Assembly: GCF_000423445.1 (NCBI RefSeq)
Contig: NZ_AUHZ01000005.1
Span: 62,001 to 126,000 of the forward strand
DNA length: 64,000 bases
Direction of reading: 5' to 3'
Source: Acidipropionibacterium thoenii DSM 20276
Lineage (GTDB): Bacteria; Actinomycetota; Actinomycetes; Propionibacteriales; Propionibacteriaceae
Shown here in pieces: positions 8,714 through 17,870 of this stretch (position 1 is its first letter; each line of letters opens with the position of its first letter). A model generated the notes under the pieces. It searched no databases and was not told the DNA's origin. It saw only the letters and a program-made list of their open reading frames with translations. The position numbers and the translations under genes are program-made.

Positions 8714-9571
8714 ATGACCGCACCCGCCGCTCGCGCAGCAGGACTCACCAAGACCTACGGGCGCGACGACACCCTGGTCGTCGCCCTCGATGCCGTCGAC
8801 GTGGCCTTCGACCAGGGCTGCTTCACCGCTGTGATGGGGCCCTCCGGATCGGGCAAGTCCACCCTGATGCACTGCATGGCAGCTCTGGACCGGCCCACAT
8901 CGGGGCAGGCCTTCATCGGTGAGACCGATGTCGCCACGCTGTCCGACAACGGCCTGACCGAGCTTCGCCGCGATCGGATCGGGTTCATCTTCCAGTCCTT
9001 CAATCTGGTGCCGACCCTGACCGCCAGGGAGAACATCCTGCTGCCCCTGGCGATCGCCGGGCGCAGACCCGACCCCGCGTGGTTCGACTCGGTGATCGAC
9101 ACCGTCGGCCTGGCCGACCGGCTGTCCCACAAGCCGTCGGAGCTGTCGGGTGGCCAGCAGCAGCGGGTGGCCTGCGCACGAGCGCTGGTCGCCCAGCCCG
9201 AGATCATCTTCGCCGACGAGCCCACCGGCAACCTCGACTCGACCTCCTCGGCCGAGGTGCTGGCCTTCCTGCGCTCCTGCGTCGAGCAGATGGCCCAGAC
9301 CATCGTGATGGTCAGCCACGACCCGGTGGCGGCCTCCTACGCCGACCGGGCGCTCTTCCTGGCCGACGGGCGGATCGTCGACGACCTGTCCGACCCGACC
9401 CGCGACCACGTCCTGGACACGATGGCCCGGCTCGACCAGCGCGGCCCCGGCGTCAGCAGCCATCCCACCGGAAGGACGCCGTTGCCGGGCCCCCGGCCGG
9501 CCACGGGTCGGCCGGCAGGGGACCCGGGCCAGGGATCGGGGATCTCCGGCGTCTCGGTGTTGTCGAACTAG
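8714..9571 (+). CDS. ABC transporter ATP-binding protein (MacB/LolD type)
   Basis: ATPase subunit of a MacB/LolD-class ABC exporter, working with the FtsX-like permease encoded 60 bp downstream. Walker A is GPSGSGKST (near residue 41), the Q-loop is in FIFQSFNLVPTLT, the signature is LSGGQQQRVA, Walker B is IIFADEPTGNLDS and the H-loop is VSHDP. The first ~230 residues form the ATPase; the last ~50 are Pro/Gly-rich. The ATG at 8714 follows AGGAGGA. The gene lies between oriC and dnaN, where Actinobacteria usually have dnaN directly. The substrate cannot be read from sequence; lipoprotein or peptide release is known for the class. Confidence 0.9.
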   Translation: MTAPAARAAGLTKTYGRDDTLVVALDAVDVAFDQGCFTAVMGPSGSGKSTLMHCMAALDRPTSGQAFIGETDVATLSDNGLTELRRDRIGFIFQSFNLVPTLTARENILLPLAIAGRRPDPAWFDSVIDTVGLADRLSHKPSELSGGQQQRVACARALVAQPEIIFADEPTGNLDSTSSAEVLAFLRSCVEQMAQTIVMVSHDPVAASYADRALFLADGRIVDDLSDPTRDHVLDTMARLDQRGPGVSSHPTGRTPLPGPRPATGRPAGDPGQGSGISGVSVLSN

Positions 9572-9631
9572 TCGCCGAGAACCGCCCAGCATCAGAGCAA
9601 TCCAGCCATCACCGAGGAGGAACCGGCCACC

Positions 9632-12241
9632 GTGTGGACAGCCACCTGGAAGTCACTGTGGGCACGCCGCACCCGGCTACTGATGTCGACCCTGGCGGTG
9701 GTCCTCGGGGTCGCCTTCGTCGCCGGATCCTTCATCTTCACAGACATGCTCAAGGGATCCTTCGAGGGGATCGTCCGGGGCAGTGTCGCCGATGTCGAGG
9801 TGCAACCGCGCACCGACGTCGCAGTGACCGGCTCCGATACCGACGATCCGCTGATCAGCTCCGACATGGTCGCCAAGATCAACGCGGTGCCCGGGGTCAC
9901 CCGTGCCGTCGGGGTGATCACCGCCACCGGCGTCTACGCGGTGGGATCCAATGGCAAGGCGCTGGCCAGTTTCGGCCCGCCCCAACTGGGAATGGCCTGG
10001 ACCACCCTGCCGGCCTACGGCGGGCAACCTGGAATCGTCCTCAGATCGGGCCACGAGCCCAGGGCCGACGACCAGATCGTGGTCGACCCCACCACCCTCG
10101 AGAAGTCCGGTTACCGGCTCGGCGACCAGATGCGCGTCGTCACCCCCGACAAGGGCACCATCCGCGCCACCCTCGTCGGCACCGCCACCTGGGGCACCGG
10201 CGGCACCGCCGGGGCCTCCTACATCTTCTTCACCCCCTCGCGGGCCCAGGCCCTCCTGATCAACAGGACCGGGGCCGACCGCAACGCCTGGACCGGGGTC
10301 AGCGTGCAGACCGATCCCGGCGCCGACCGGGACTCCGTCGCCCAGGCCATCAACGGATTCCTGCCCTCGAACTTCAAGGCCACCAATGGCGCGACCATCG
10401 CCGACCGGGTCAGCTCCCAGATCAACGACTCGCTGAAGTACGTCAACACCTTCCTGCTGATCTTCGCCGGGATCTCCCTGGTGGTGGCGGCCTTCCTGAT
10501 CCTCAACACCTTCTCGATCCTGATCGCCCAGCGCTCCGGTGAGCTCGCCCTCTACCGGGCGATCGGCGCCTCCCGCAAGCAGTTGCGCAACTCGGTGCTG
10601 GTGGAGGCCGCGGTGGTCGGGCTGGCCGGATCGGCCCTCGGTGTGCTGGCCGGGATCGGCGTCGCCCAGCTCATCAAGACCTTCATGACGACGGCCGGGT
10701 TCGACCTCGGCGTCACCTCGATCCGGGTGCCACCCCGAGCCGTGGTGATCTCGGTGATCGTCGGGCTGACGGTCACGCTGACCGCGGCCCTGCTGCCGGC
10801 CCAGCGCGCCACCCGGGTGCCGCCGGTCCAGGCGATGACCGGGGCCCGGTCCGAGAAGCTCCAGGGGCTCGGGGCCAGGACGGCTCTGGGGTTGACGATG
10901 GCCGGTGTCGGGGTGGTGGGGATCCTGGTGGGGCTGTTCGGCCATCCTGGCCACGACGCCGTCTGGGCCGGGATCGGGATGGGGCTGGTCACCATCGGGG
11001 TGGCGATCGCCTCCCCGATGCTGGGACGCCCGGTGATCTGGGCAGTCGGACGCGGCTACCGTGCGGTCTTCGGGGAGGTCGGCCAGCTGGCCGAGCTCAA
11101 CGCCATCCGGCAGCCGAGGCGCACCGCGGCGACGGCCTCCGCCCTGATGATCGGTCTGACCCTGGTGAGCCTGATGACGGTCTTCGGCGCCTCGGCAAGG
11201 GCCTCGATCTCCGAGCAGGTGCACCAGAGCCTGCGGGGGGACTTCCTGATCGGTTCCCAGGGATTCAAGGACTTCCCCGCCGCGGTGGCCACCGACGCCG
11301 CCAAGCTCGACGGCGTCTCCTCGGTGCATGCGATGAGCACCGCGATCTTCCAGCTGGTGGGCGCCGACGGGAGGATCCAGGAGGCCCAGGGCAATGGCCA
11401 GGACCGCCAGCTGATGTTCACCGTCGGCGGGATGAAGGCCTCCGACCTGGACCAGATGTTCCCCCAGAAGATCACCTCGGGCAGGATGTTCCGGTCGCCG
11501 GGGGAGGTCATCGTCTCCCAGGACGCCGCCAGCTATCGCAGCCTGCACACCGGGTCGACCTTCACCGGCTACAACTCCGACAAGCAGAAGAAGATCACCT
11601 TCACCGTGGTCGGCCTGTTCAGCTCCGGGGATGGTCTGTCGGGGGCCGGGATCTGGACCTCCCAGGACACCTTCGACCGGGTCGGGCTGGGCAGCCAGGA
11701 CAGCTTCGTCTCGGTGGACCTGGCCCCGGGGGCCGATCGGGAGGCCGTGCGCGCCGGGCTGGACCGGGCCACCGCCGACATGCCGCTGGTCTCGGTGATG
11801 GACATCGACGAGTACGCGGCCGAACAGATGGCCCAGGTGAACCAGATCCTGGTGTTCATCTACGCCCTGCTCGGGTTGAGCGTGGTGATCGCGATCCTGG
11901 GCATCGTCAACACCCTGGGGCTGTCGATCATCGAACGCACCCGGGAGATCGGCCTGCTGCGCGCGATCGCTCTGAAACGCCGCGATATCCGACGGATGAT
12001 CACCCTGGAGTCGGTGCTGATCGCCCTGCTGGGGGCGGTGGTCGGGCTGATCCTGGGAGTGTGTTTCGGGGCGGTGCTGCAGCGGTTGCTGGTCGACGAC
12101 GGGATCACCGTGCTGTCGGTGCCCTGGCTTCAGCTGCTGATCTTCCTGGTGGCCGCCGCGGTGGTCGGGGTGCTGGCGGCGGTGTGGCCGGCCCGGCGGG
12201 CGACCCGGGTGAATGTGCTCACCGCGATCGCGACCGAGTAG
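9632..12241 (+). CDS. ABC transporter permease, two FtsX-like domains
   Basis: An 869-residue MacB-like permease and partner of the ATPase just upstream. An N-terminal transmembrane segment (STLAVVLGVAFVAGSFIF, about residues 19-36) precedes a large extracytoplasmic domain. A first FtsX-like block of three segments lies near residues 270-400, followed by a second extracytoplasmic domain and a second FtsX block at about 745-865 ending in PARRATRVNVLTAIATE. This duplicated layout is typical of Gram-positive exporters acting on surface lipids, peptides or lipoproteins. The GTG start follows GAGGAGGAA. Codon and base use resemble the neighbours, so the insertion beside oriC is not obviously recent. 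Confidence 0.88.
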   Translation: MWTATWKSLWARRTRLLMSTLAVVLGVAFVAGSFIFTDMLKGSFEGIVRGSVADVEVQPRTDVAVTGSDTDDPLISSDMVAKINAVPGVTRAVGVITATGVYAVGSNGKALASFGPPQLGMAWTTLPAYGGQPGIVLRSGHEPRADDQIVVDPTTLEKSGYRLGDQMRVVTPDKGTIRATLVGTATWGTGGTAGASYIFFTPSRAQALLINRTGADRNAWTGVSVQTDPGADRDSVAQAINGFLPSNFKATNGATIADRVSSQINDSLKYVNTFLLIFAGISLVVAAFLILNTFSILIAQRSGELALYRAIGASRKQLRNSVLVEAAVVGLAGSALGVLAGIGVAQLIKTFMTTAGFDLGVTSIRVPPRAVVISVIVGLTVTLTAALLPAQRATRVPPVQAMTGARSEKLQGLGARTALGLTMAGVGVVGILVGLFGHPGHDAVWAGIGMGLVTIGVAIASPMLGRPVIWAVGRGYRAVFGEVGQLAELNAIRQPRRTAATASALMIGLTLVSLMTVFGASARASISEQVHQSLRGDFLIGSQGFKDFPAAVATDAAKLDGVSSVHAMSTAIFQLVGADGRIQEAQGNGQDRQLMFTVGGMKASDLDQMFPQKITSGRMFRSPGEVIVSQDAASYRSLHTGSTFTGYNSDKQKKITFTVVGLFSSGDGLSGAGIWTSQDTFDRVGLGSQDSFVSVDLAPGADREAVRAGLDRATADMPLVSVMDIDEYAAEQMAQVNQILVFIYALLGLSVVIAILGIVNTLGLSIIERTREIGLLRAIALKRRDIRRMITLESVLIALLGAVVGLILGVCFGAVLQRLLVDDGITVLSVPWLQLLIFLVAAAVVGVLAAVWPARRATRVNVLTAIATE

Positions 12242-12449
12242 CCGGAGCCGGCGGCCACCGGCGGGCCGGGCGCTGCGGAGGTGGGGGTCCGACGGCCGGC
12301 GGCGTCTCGCGGCGGCGTGCTGGGAGCAGATACTGCCGTGGAGTTGCTGTCGACCGGCAGGCGGATCCCCCGAGAGCTGGATATGATCGACTCGCTTGCA
12401 CCATGTGTGGTGCCCAGACTCAAGTCCGACAATCAGAAGAGGCGATCCT

Positions 12450-13610
12450 GTGAAGATCCGGCTGGAACGCGATGTCATGGCCGACGCGGTCTCCTGGGTC
12501 GCCCGAACCCTGCCGAACCGTCCGGTGGTCCCGATCCTCGCCGGCCTGCTGGTGCGCGCCGAGGGCGACACCGTCGTGATGTCGGGTTCCGACAACGAGA
12601 CGACGGGCCAGATGACGCTGACCGCCCAGGTCGACGAACCCGGCCAGGCACTGGTCTCGGGCAAGCTGCTGGCCGACATCGCCAAGTCGCTGCCGGACAA
12701 GCCGGTCGAGATCACCGCCGACGCCGCCCGGATGGAGCTGGTCTGCGGATCGGCGCGATTCACCCTGCAGGGACTGCCCGTCGAGGAGTACCCGGCCCTG
12801 CCGGCGATGCCCGAGGCCACCGGAACGGTGGCCGCCGACGTCTTCGCCAAGGCTGTCGCCCAGGTGGTGGTGGCCGCCGGGCGCGACGAGCTGCTGCCGG
12901 TGTTCACCGGCGTCCGGGTCGAGATCGACGGGGACACGCTGTCCCTGCTGGCCACCGACCGCTATCGGATGGCGCTGAAGGAGATCACCTGGCGACCCTC
13001 GGCCACCGACCTGGAGGCCACCGCCCTGGTGCCGGCCAAGGTGCTCAACGAGACCGCCCGCTCGATGACCGCCGGGGAGAACGTCACCGTCAACCTGTCC
13101 TCCGGGGCTACCGGCGACGGGCTGGTCGGCTTCGAGGGCAATGGCACCGGTGGAAACCGCCGGATGACGACCAGGTTGCTGGACGGCGAGTTCCCCAAGG
13201 TCCGCCACCTGATGGACATCAAGGCGACCCGTTCGGTGCGGGTGCGCACCGATGAGCTGATGGCCGCGGTACGCCGCGTCGCCCTGGTCGCCGAGCGCAA
13301 CACCTCGCTGAGGATGGGGATCAACGAGGACGACGTCGCCCTGTCGGCGGCCACCGGCGACCAGGCCCAGGCCTCCGAGGCGATCCAGGCCGTGGTCACC
13401 GACCATCTGGGCGGCGATCCGACGATCACCGCAGCCGGCTTCAACCCGCACTACCTCACCGATGCGCTGGGGGCCCTGGACACCCCGTTCGTCGACTTCT
13501 CCTTCACCGCTCCGGGCAAGCCGTGCCTGGTGCGGGGAGTCAACTCCCTGGAGGGTGAGCCGTTGCCCGACTACCGCCACGTCATCATGCTGATGAGGCT
13601 TCCCAACTGA
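12450..13610 (+). CDS. dnaN: DNA polymerase III beta subunit (sliding clamp)
   Basis: DnaN forms the ring that tethers the replicative polymerase to DNA. The 386 residues start KIRLERDVMADAVSWVARTLP and end LEGEPLPDYRHVIMLMRLPN, the classical C-terminus of the clamp. Three repeated clamp domains of about 125 residues are recognisable (LLATDRYRMALKEI opens the signature of the middle part). The GTG at 12450 is preceded by AGAGG and is in frame with the family N-terminus; a start 18 codons earlier would add non-conserved residues. It is separated from dnaA by the ABC exporter and has its own upstream spacer of about 200 bp, with a possible -10 TATGAT at 12382. Confidence 0.97.
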   Translation: MKIRLERDVMADAVSWVARTLPNRPVVPILAGLLVRAEGDTVVMSGSDNETTGQMTLTAQVDEPGQALVSGKLLADIAKSLPDKPVEITADAARMELVCGSARFTLQGLPVEEYPALPAMPEATGTVAADVFAKAVAQVVVAAGRDELLPVFTGVRVEIDGDTLSLLATDRYRMALKEITWRPSATDLEATALVPAKVLNETARSMTAGENVTVNLSSGATGDGLVGFEGNGTGGNRRMTTRLLDGEFPKVRHLMDIKATRSVRVRTDELMAAVRRVALVAERNTSLRMGINEDDVALSAATGDQAQASEAIQAVVTDHLGGDPTITAAGFNPHYLTDALGALDTPFVDFSFTAPGKPCLVRGVNSLEGEPLPDYRHVIMLMRLPN

Positions 13611-13771
13611 TCTCGACCGGTCGGGGCCGGCCACCGGTCCCGAGTCCCGGTGGGCCGATCTCCGGCTGATCCCCGCTCGGGCGGTTCCGGGCCCCTTGTA
13701 CCACCCGGGCCCTGCAGTAGATCCCACGGGGGGCCGCCAAGTGCGCAGAAGGCCCATGCCAGACTGCACGC

Positions 13772-14416
13772 ATGAGCAAGATCGACGAGGTCATCTCCTC
13801 GGTCGATGCTGTCTTCAGCCGGCTGAGGGCCCCCTGCTGGCCCGATCCCCACGCCGGGCGGCGGGCCGATGAGGAGGAGTACGGCAGAGTCACCGACCCG
13901 GGCCGGTTCAGGGCCCTGACGCTGCGGCTGGCAGCCTGGCGCAAGTACCTCACCGGCAGCTGGGGGGTCGAGGTCGAGGGACCCAGGCAGTCGGGGGCGA
14001 CGCTCGCCAGCCTGTGGACCAGTCCACGGCCCAGCACCCTGGCGCTGCGGGTCACGGTCTCGCGGACCGGTGAGCTGAGTTGGGTGCAACTGGCCATCGG
14101 CGCCGATCCGGTGGGTTTCGGCTCACTGCCCGAGTGCGCCTGCGACGCCTGCGACCGCGGATCGGCGGCCCTGCTGGCTGACCTGGACGCCCTGGTGATC
14201 TCGGTGCTCACCGGCAACCTGGTGGTCGTCGTGGGTCCCCGTACCGAGGGCGGACCGGGACCTGGCTTCCTCATCGTGGCGACCGGGGAGGACTGGTCGC
14301 TGGAGGGTGAGGGCCCCGCCGAGACCGCCGAGATCGTCGACGCGGTGCGCTCCGGTGACGATCCGCAGCTGCCTGCCGGCTCGGTGGTCCACCACGGCAG
14401 GGCCTGGCTCGACTGA
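13772..14416 (+). CDS. DUF6226-like protein of unknown function
   Basis: A 214-residue soluble protein without signal peptide or membrane segment. The middle holds a cysteine cluster, CACDACDRGSAALLADLD (about residues 126-143), resembling the CGCDACD stretch I associate with the DUF6226 family of Actinobacteria, followed by VLTGNL. No catalytic function is known to me. It stands between dnaN and recF with short gaps, a place usually empty or taken by gnd in related bacteria. The cysteines could bind a metal, but only one tight CxxC-like group is visible. Confidence 0.6.
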   Translation: MSKIDEVISSVDAVFSRLRAPCWPDPHAGRRADEEEYGRVTDPGRFRALTLRLAAWRKYLTGSWGVEVEGPRQSGATLASLWTSPRPSTLALRVTVSRTGELSWVQLAIGADPVGFGSLPECACDACDRGSAALLADLDALVISVLTGNLVVVVGPRTEGGPGPGFLIVATGEDWSLEGEGPAETAEIVDAVRSGDDPQLPAGSVVHHGRAWLD

Positions 14417-14461
14417 GACAGGCCACGGTTCCTCGCCGTCTGGTCTTCTAAGATCGTCAAG

Positions 14462-15829
14462 ATGTTTGTCGAGCGCCTCTGGTTGACCGATTTCAGGTCC
14501 TACGTGCGCGCCGACGTGCCCATGGGCCCTGGGGTGACGATCTTCCTGGGAGCCAACGGCCAGGGCAAGACCAATCTGGTGGAGGCCGTCGAGTACCTCT
14601 CCCGGCTGGCCTCCCACCGGGTCCGCCAGGACCTCCCGCTGATCCGGATGGGCACCGAACAGGCGGTGGTGCGGGGCAGGATCCGAGCCGGCCATGGCGA
14701 CGACCGGTCCCTGCTGCTGGAGATCGAGATCAACTCCCACCGCGCCAACCGGGCACGGATCAACCGAGCCCCGCTGCCGCGCACCCGAGACCTCCTCGGG
14801 GTGCTGAGGACGGTCGTCTTCTCCCCCAACGACCTGGCCATCGTGCGCGGCGATCCGGCCGACCGGCGCGACTTCCTGGACGGCCTGGTGATCACTCGCT
14901 GGCCGCGGATGGCCGGGGTCAAGGCCGACTACGAGAGGGTGCTGCGTCAACGCAACGCGCTGCTGAAGTCGCTGTCGGGACGCGGCCCCTCGGCCGGCGC
15001 GGAGATCGGCGCCACCCTGGAGATCTGGGATGACCAGTTGGCCACCGTCGGCGCCGAGCTGCTGTCGGCCCGGCTGGACACCCTGACCGACCTGATGCCG
15101 CTGGCCTCGGTGGCCTACCGCGAGATCGCCCCGGTCAACGACCTGGCCGGCGCCGACTACCGGGCCAGTATCGACCTCGACGGACTGTGGTCGCCGCCCG
15201 GCTCGGCGCAGACCTCCCAGGTTGACCGCGGTGCCCTCACGGAGCGTTTCCTGGACGCGCTGGCCGACAGACGCCGCGACGAGCTGGTCCGTGGCCTGAC
15301 CCTGATCGGTCCCCACCGAGACGACGTGCTGCTGTCGATCGGCGAGCTGCCGGCCAAGGGGTACGCCTCCCACGGCGAGTCCTGGTCGTTGGCGCTGGCC
15401 CTGCGGCTGGCCTCCTTCCAGTTGCTGCGCCACGACGGCATCGAGCCGGTGCTGGTGCTCGACGACGTCTTCTCCGAGCTGGACGCCACCCGCCGCGACC
15501 GGCTGGCAGCCAGCGTGATCGGCGCCGACCAGGTGCTGGTGACCGCCGCGGTGCCCCAGGACGTCCCCGATCAGCTGGCCGGGGCCCGGTTCCGGGTCGG
15601 CGGAGGTCAGGTGCTCGCCGAGCAGGGGACGGCCACCGCACCTCGGGAGGATGCCGGCCCTGCAGATCATGGTGGCCCCGCAGAGGATGCCGGTGCTGCG
15701 CGGGAGGATGTCGACGCGCACAGTGTCGGTGCGATGGACCACAATGAGGAGCAGCAGACCGGGCATCACCCTGATGACGACCAGACCGGTACCGCCGAGC
15801 AGACCGCGGGGGGCACAGACGATGACTGA
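14462..15829 (+). CDS. recF: DNA replication and repair protein RecF
   Basis: RecF is an SMC-like ATPase that helps load RecA at single-strand gaps and stalled forks. Visible motifs are Walker A LGANGQGKTNLVEA near residue 31, the signature region SWSLALALRLASFQLL, and Walker B VLVLDDVFSELD. The catalytic body ends near residue 390. The last ~65 residues are a polar Asp/Glu/Gly/Ala-rich tail (GPADHGGPAEDAGAAREDV) absent from most RecF and probably unstructured. The gene overlaps dciA by eight bases, so the two are coupled. Confidence 0.95.
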   Translation: MFVERLWLTDFRSYVRADVPMGPGVTIFLGANGQGKTNLVEAVEYLSRLASHRVRQDLPLIRMGTEQAVVRGRIRAGHGDDRSLLLEIEINSHRANRARINRAPLPRTRDLLGVLRTVVFSPNDLAIVRGDPADRRDFLDGLVITRWPRMAGVKADYERVLRQRNALLKSLSGRGPSAGAEIGATLEIWDDQLATVGAELLSARLDTLTDLMPLASVAYREIAPVNDLAGADYRASIDLDGLWSPPGSAQTSQVDRGALTERFLDALADRRRDELVRGLTLIGPHRDDVLLSIGELPAKGYASHGESWSLALALRLASFQLLRHDGIEPVLVLDDVFSELDATRRDRLAASVIGADQVLVTAAVPQDVPDQLAGARFRVGGGQVLAEQGTATAPREDAGPADHGGPAEDAGAAREDVDAHSVGAMDHNEEQQTGHHPDDDQTGTAEQTAGGTDDD

Positions 15830-16433
15830 ACCGGGCACTCCCAGCCCTGACCCCGAGGACACCCCCGACGAGTCCGACCTCGACGCGCTGGCCGACCACG
15901 ACGACGAGGGCACCGACCTGGCTCGTCTCATCGCTCTGTCGGCACGGGGGGATCCGGCCGGGACGCCACGGCCGCGCAGCGATCACGACGTCACCCTGCC
16001 TCCGCCGAGGGGCGTCACCCGGCAGCGCAGACGCCGCCGCCAGCGCAGTGCGCAGTGGTCCGGATCGGGACCGGACCGGCGCGACCCGGTTCCCCTGGCC
16101 AAGGCTGTCGATCGGCTGGTCTCCGACCGCGGCTGGGGTCGCCAGATCAGCCTGCGGATGGTGCTGGCCCGCTGGCCAGAACTCGTCGGCCCCGCCAACG
16201 CCGGCCACTCCCGCCCGGTCGGATACCAGGACGCCGTGCTGACGGTGCAGGCCGAGTCGACGGTGTGGGCGACGTCGTTGCGCTCCATCGCTGCCAACCT
16301 GGTCGCCGAGCTCAACTCCAGGCTCGGCGAGGGAACCGTCACCCGGGTGGTGGTCCAGGGCCCCACCGCGCCGAGCTGGAAGCACGGCATCCGCAGCGTC
16401 CCGGGCCGCGGACCCCGCGACACATACGGCTGA
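15822..16433 (+). CDS. dciA: DciA-family (DUF721) helicase loader
   Basis: DciA is the ancestral loader/activator of the DnaB replicative helicase in bacteria lacking DnaC, and this position after recF is its usual actinobacterial site. The 203-residue protein has an acidic, then basic, disordered N-terminal half (RQRRRRRQRSAQW near residue 70). The DUF721 domain occupies about residues 90-190, with RMVLARWPELVG and the VQAESTVWATSLRSIAANLVAELNS region. The ATG at 15822 overlaps the recF stop (ATGACTGA). Confidence 0.88.
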   Translation: MTEPGTPSPDPEDTPDESDLDALADHDDEGTDLARLIALSARGDPAGTPRPRSDHDVTLPPPRGVTRQRRRRRQRSAQWSGSGPDRRDPVPLAKAVDRLVSDRGWGRQISLRMVLARWPELVGPANAGHSRPVGYQDAVLTVQAESTVWATSLRSIAANLVAELNSRLGEGTVTRVVVQGPTAPSWKHGIRSVPGRGPRDTYG

Positions 16434-16510
16434 GGGCCTGCGCGCGGCCTCGCGCAGTGGTTGACTTCCCCGTGGGGCGCGGACGGGCCCGCCCCGTGGA
16501 AGGAGCCGGT

Positions 16511-17755
16511 ATGAGGCCGCTGACCGGACGGGTCCAGCACTACGCCTGGGGATCGACGGATGCCATTCCGCAGATCCTCGGAATCCCCGCCGACGGCACC
16601 CCGTGGGCCGAGTACTGGCTGGGAGCGCATGCCTCGGCCCCCTCGATCCTGGATGCCCCCTCCGACCTCGCCGGGTCAGGAACGGTCCTGGACGAGTACC
16701 TCGCCGGCCACAGCCAGGAGATCGGCGAGGCCTCCTGCCGGACCTTCGGGCCCCGGCTGCCCTACCTGGTCAAGATCTTGTCGGCCGGTCATTCGCTGAG
16801 CCTCCAGGCCCACCCCTCCAGGGCCCAGGCCGAGGCCGGTTTCGCCGCCGAGAACGCTGCCGGAGTCCCGCTCGACGATGCCGGCCGGCTGTTCCGCGAC
16901 GACTGGCCCAAGCCGGAGATGATCGTCGCCCTCACCGACTTCGATGCCCTCGCCGGCTTCCGCGACCCCGCCATCTCGCTGGAGATGATCTCGGCCGTCG
17001 GCCCGATGCCGACGGTCGAGGCGGTGCTGGAACCCCTGCACGACGCCGATCCACGCATCGGGCTGGCCACCGTGATCCGCGACTGCCTCACCGGCTCCGA
17101 CCGGGTGCGCCAGGCTCTCGCCGAACTCCTGGACGCCGCCCGTGCCGTAGTGGCACGGGGTGGAGCGGACCGCAGCGACCCGGCCGGGGAGATCGCCCGG
17201 ACCGCCATCGAGCTGGACGCCGATCATCCGGCGGATCCGTCGATCCTGGCGGCTCTGCTGATGAACCGGGTGCTGCTGCATCCCGGCCAGCAGATCAACC
17301 AGCCGGCCGGCACCATTCACGCCTATCTGCGCGGCACAGGCATCGAGATCATGGCCAACTCCGACAATGTGCTGCGCGGTGGGCTGACCATCAAGCACAT
17401 CGACATCGACCAGCTGCTGGAGATCGCCGATCTGCAGCCCCGTGAGATCGTTCCCGCCGACCCTGAGCCGCTCGGCGAGGGGATCGCGGTGTACCGGACC
17501 CGGTACCCGGAGTTCCGGCTGTGGAGGGTGACCCCGGCCGGACCGAGTGGGGAGCGCGGCACCTCGCCGGTGGAGCTGCCCGCCACAGATCTGGGTCGGA
17601 TCATCCTGGTCACCTCTGGAACCCTGATCTGTCGTTGCGATCAACGGGAGCTGGAGGTGGCCCCGGGCCAGGCCGCGTGGCTGGCCGCCGGGGAGACCGT
17701 CCAGGTCCGTGCCACCGAGCCGGTGCTGGCCTTCCTGGCAGCTCCGGGAGTCTGA
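16511..17755 (+). CDS. manA: Mannose-6-phosphate isomerase, class I
   Basis: ManA interconverts mannose-6-phosphate and fructose-6-phosphate with zinc in the cupin active site. The 414-residue protein begins MRPLTGRVQHYAWGS. Zinc-binding elements are visible as SLQAHPSRAQA, KPEMIVALTDF and NQPAGTIHAYLRGTGIEIMANSDNVLRGGLT. ATG 16511 follows AAGGAGC. It converges on the beta-mannosidase gene, so the pair would cover mannan-derived mannose: glycosidase, phosphorylation elsewhere, then entry to glycolysis. It may also serve mannosylated lipids and glycans. Confidence 0.94.
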   Translation: MRPLTGRVQHYAWGSTDAIPQILGIPADGTPWAEYWLGAHASAPSILDAPSDLAGSGTVLDEYLAGHSQEIGEASCRTFGPRLPYLVKILSAGHSLSLQAHPSRAQAEAGFAAENAAGVPLDDAGRLFRDDWPKPEMIVALTDFDALAGFRDPAISLEMISAVGPMPTVEAVLEPLHDADPRIGLATVIRDCLTGSDRVRQALAELLDAARAVVARGGADRSDPAGEIARTAIELDADHPADPSILAALLMNRVLLHPGQQINQPAGTIHAYLRGTGIEIMANSDNVLRGGLTIKHIDIDQLLEIADLQPREIVPADPEPLGEGIAVYRTRYPEFRLWRVTPAGPSGERGTSPVELPATDLGRIILVTSGTLICRCDQRELEVAPGQAAWLAAGETVQVRATEPVLAFLAAPGV

Positions 17756-17870
17756 CCGCGCAGACCTGCCACCGGGTCGGGCGGCTGTCCTCCACCACCC
17801 TGATGGCAGCCTGCCAGGGCGCGGCTGCCCGCTCGAAGACTGTGCCCAGGCCACGGCCAGGGGGCGAGGC

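Noticed and set aside
9677-12955. A 1092-codon open frame on the minus strand opposite the permease and dnaN
   Set aside because: It is the mirror frame of a strongly coding GC-rich gene; its translation is low in complexity (Asp/Gly/His/Arg-rich) and matches nothing.
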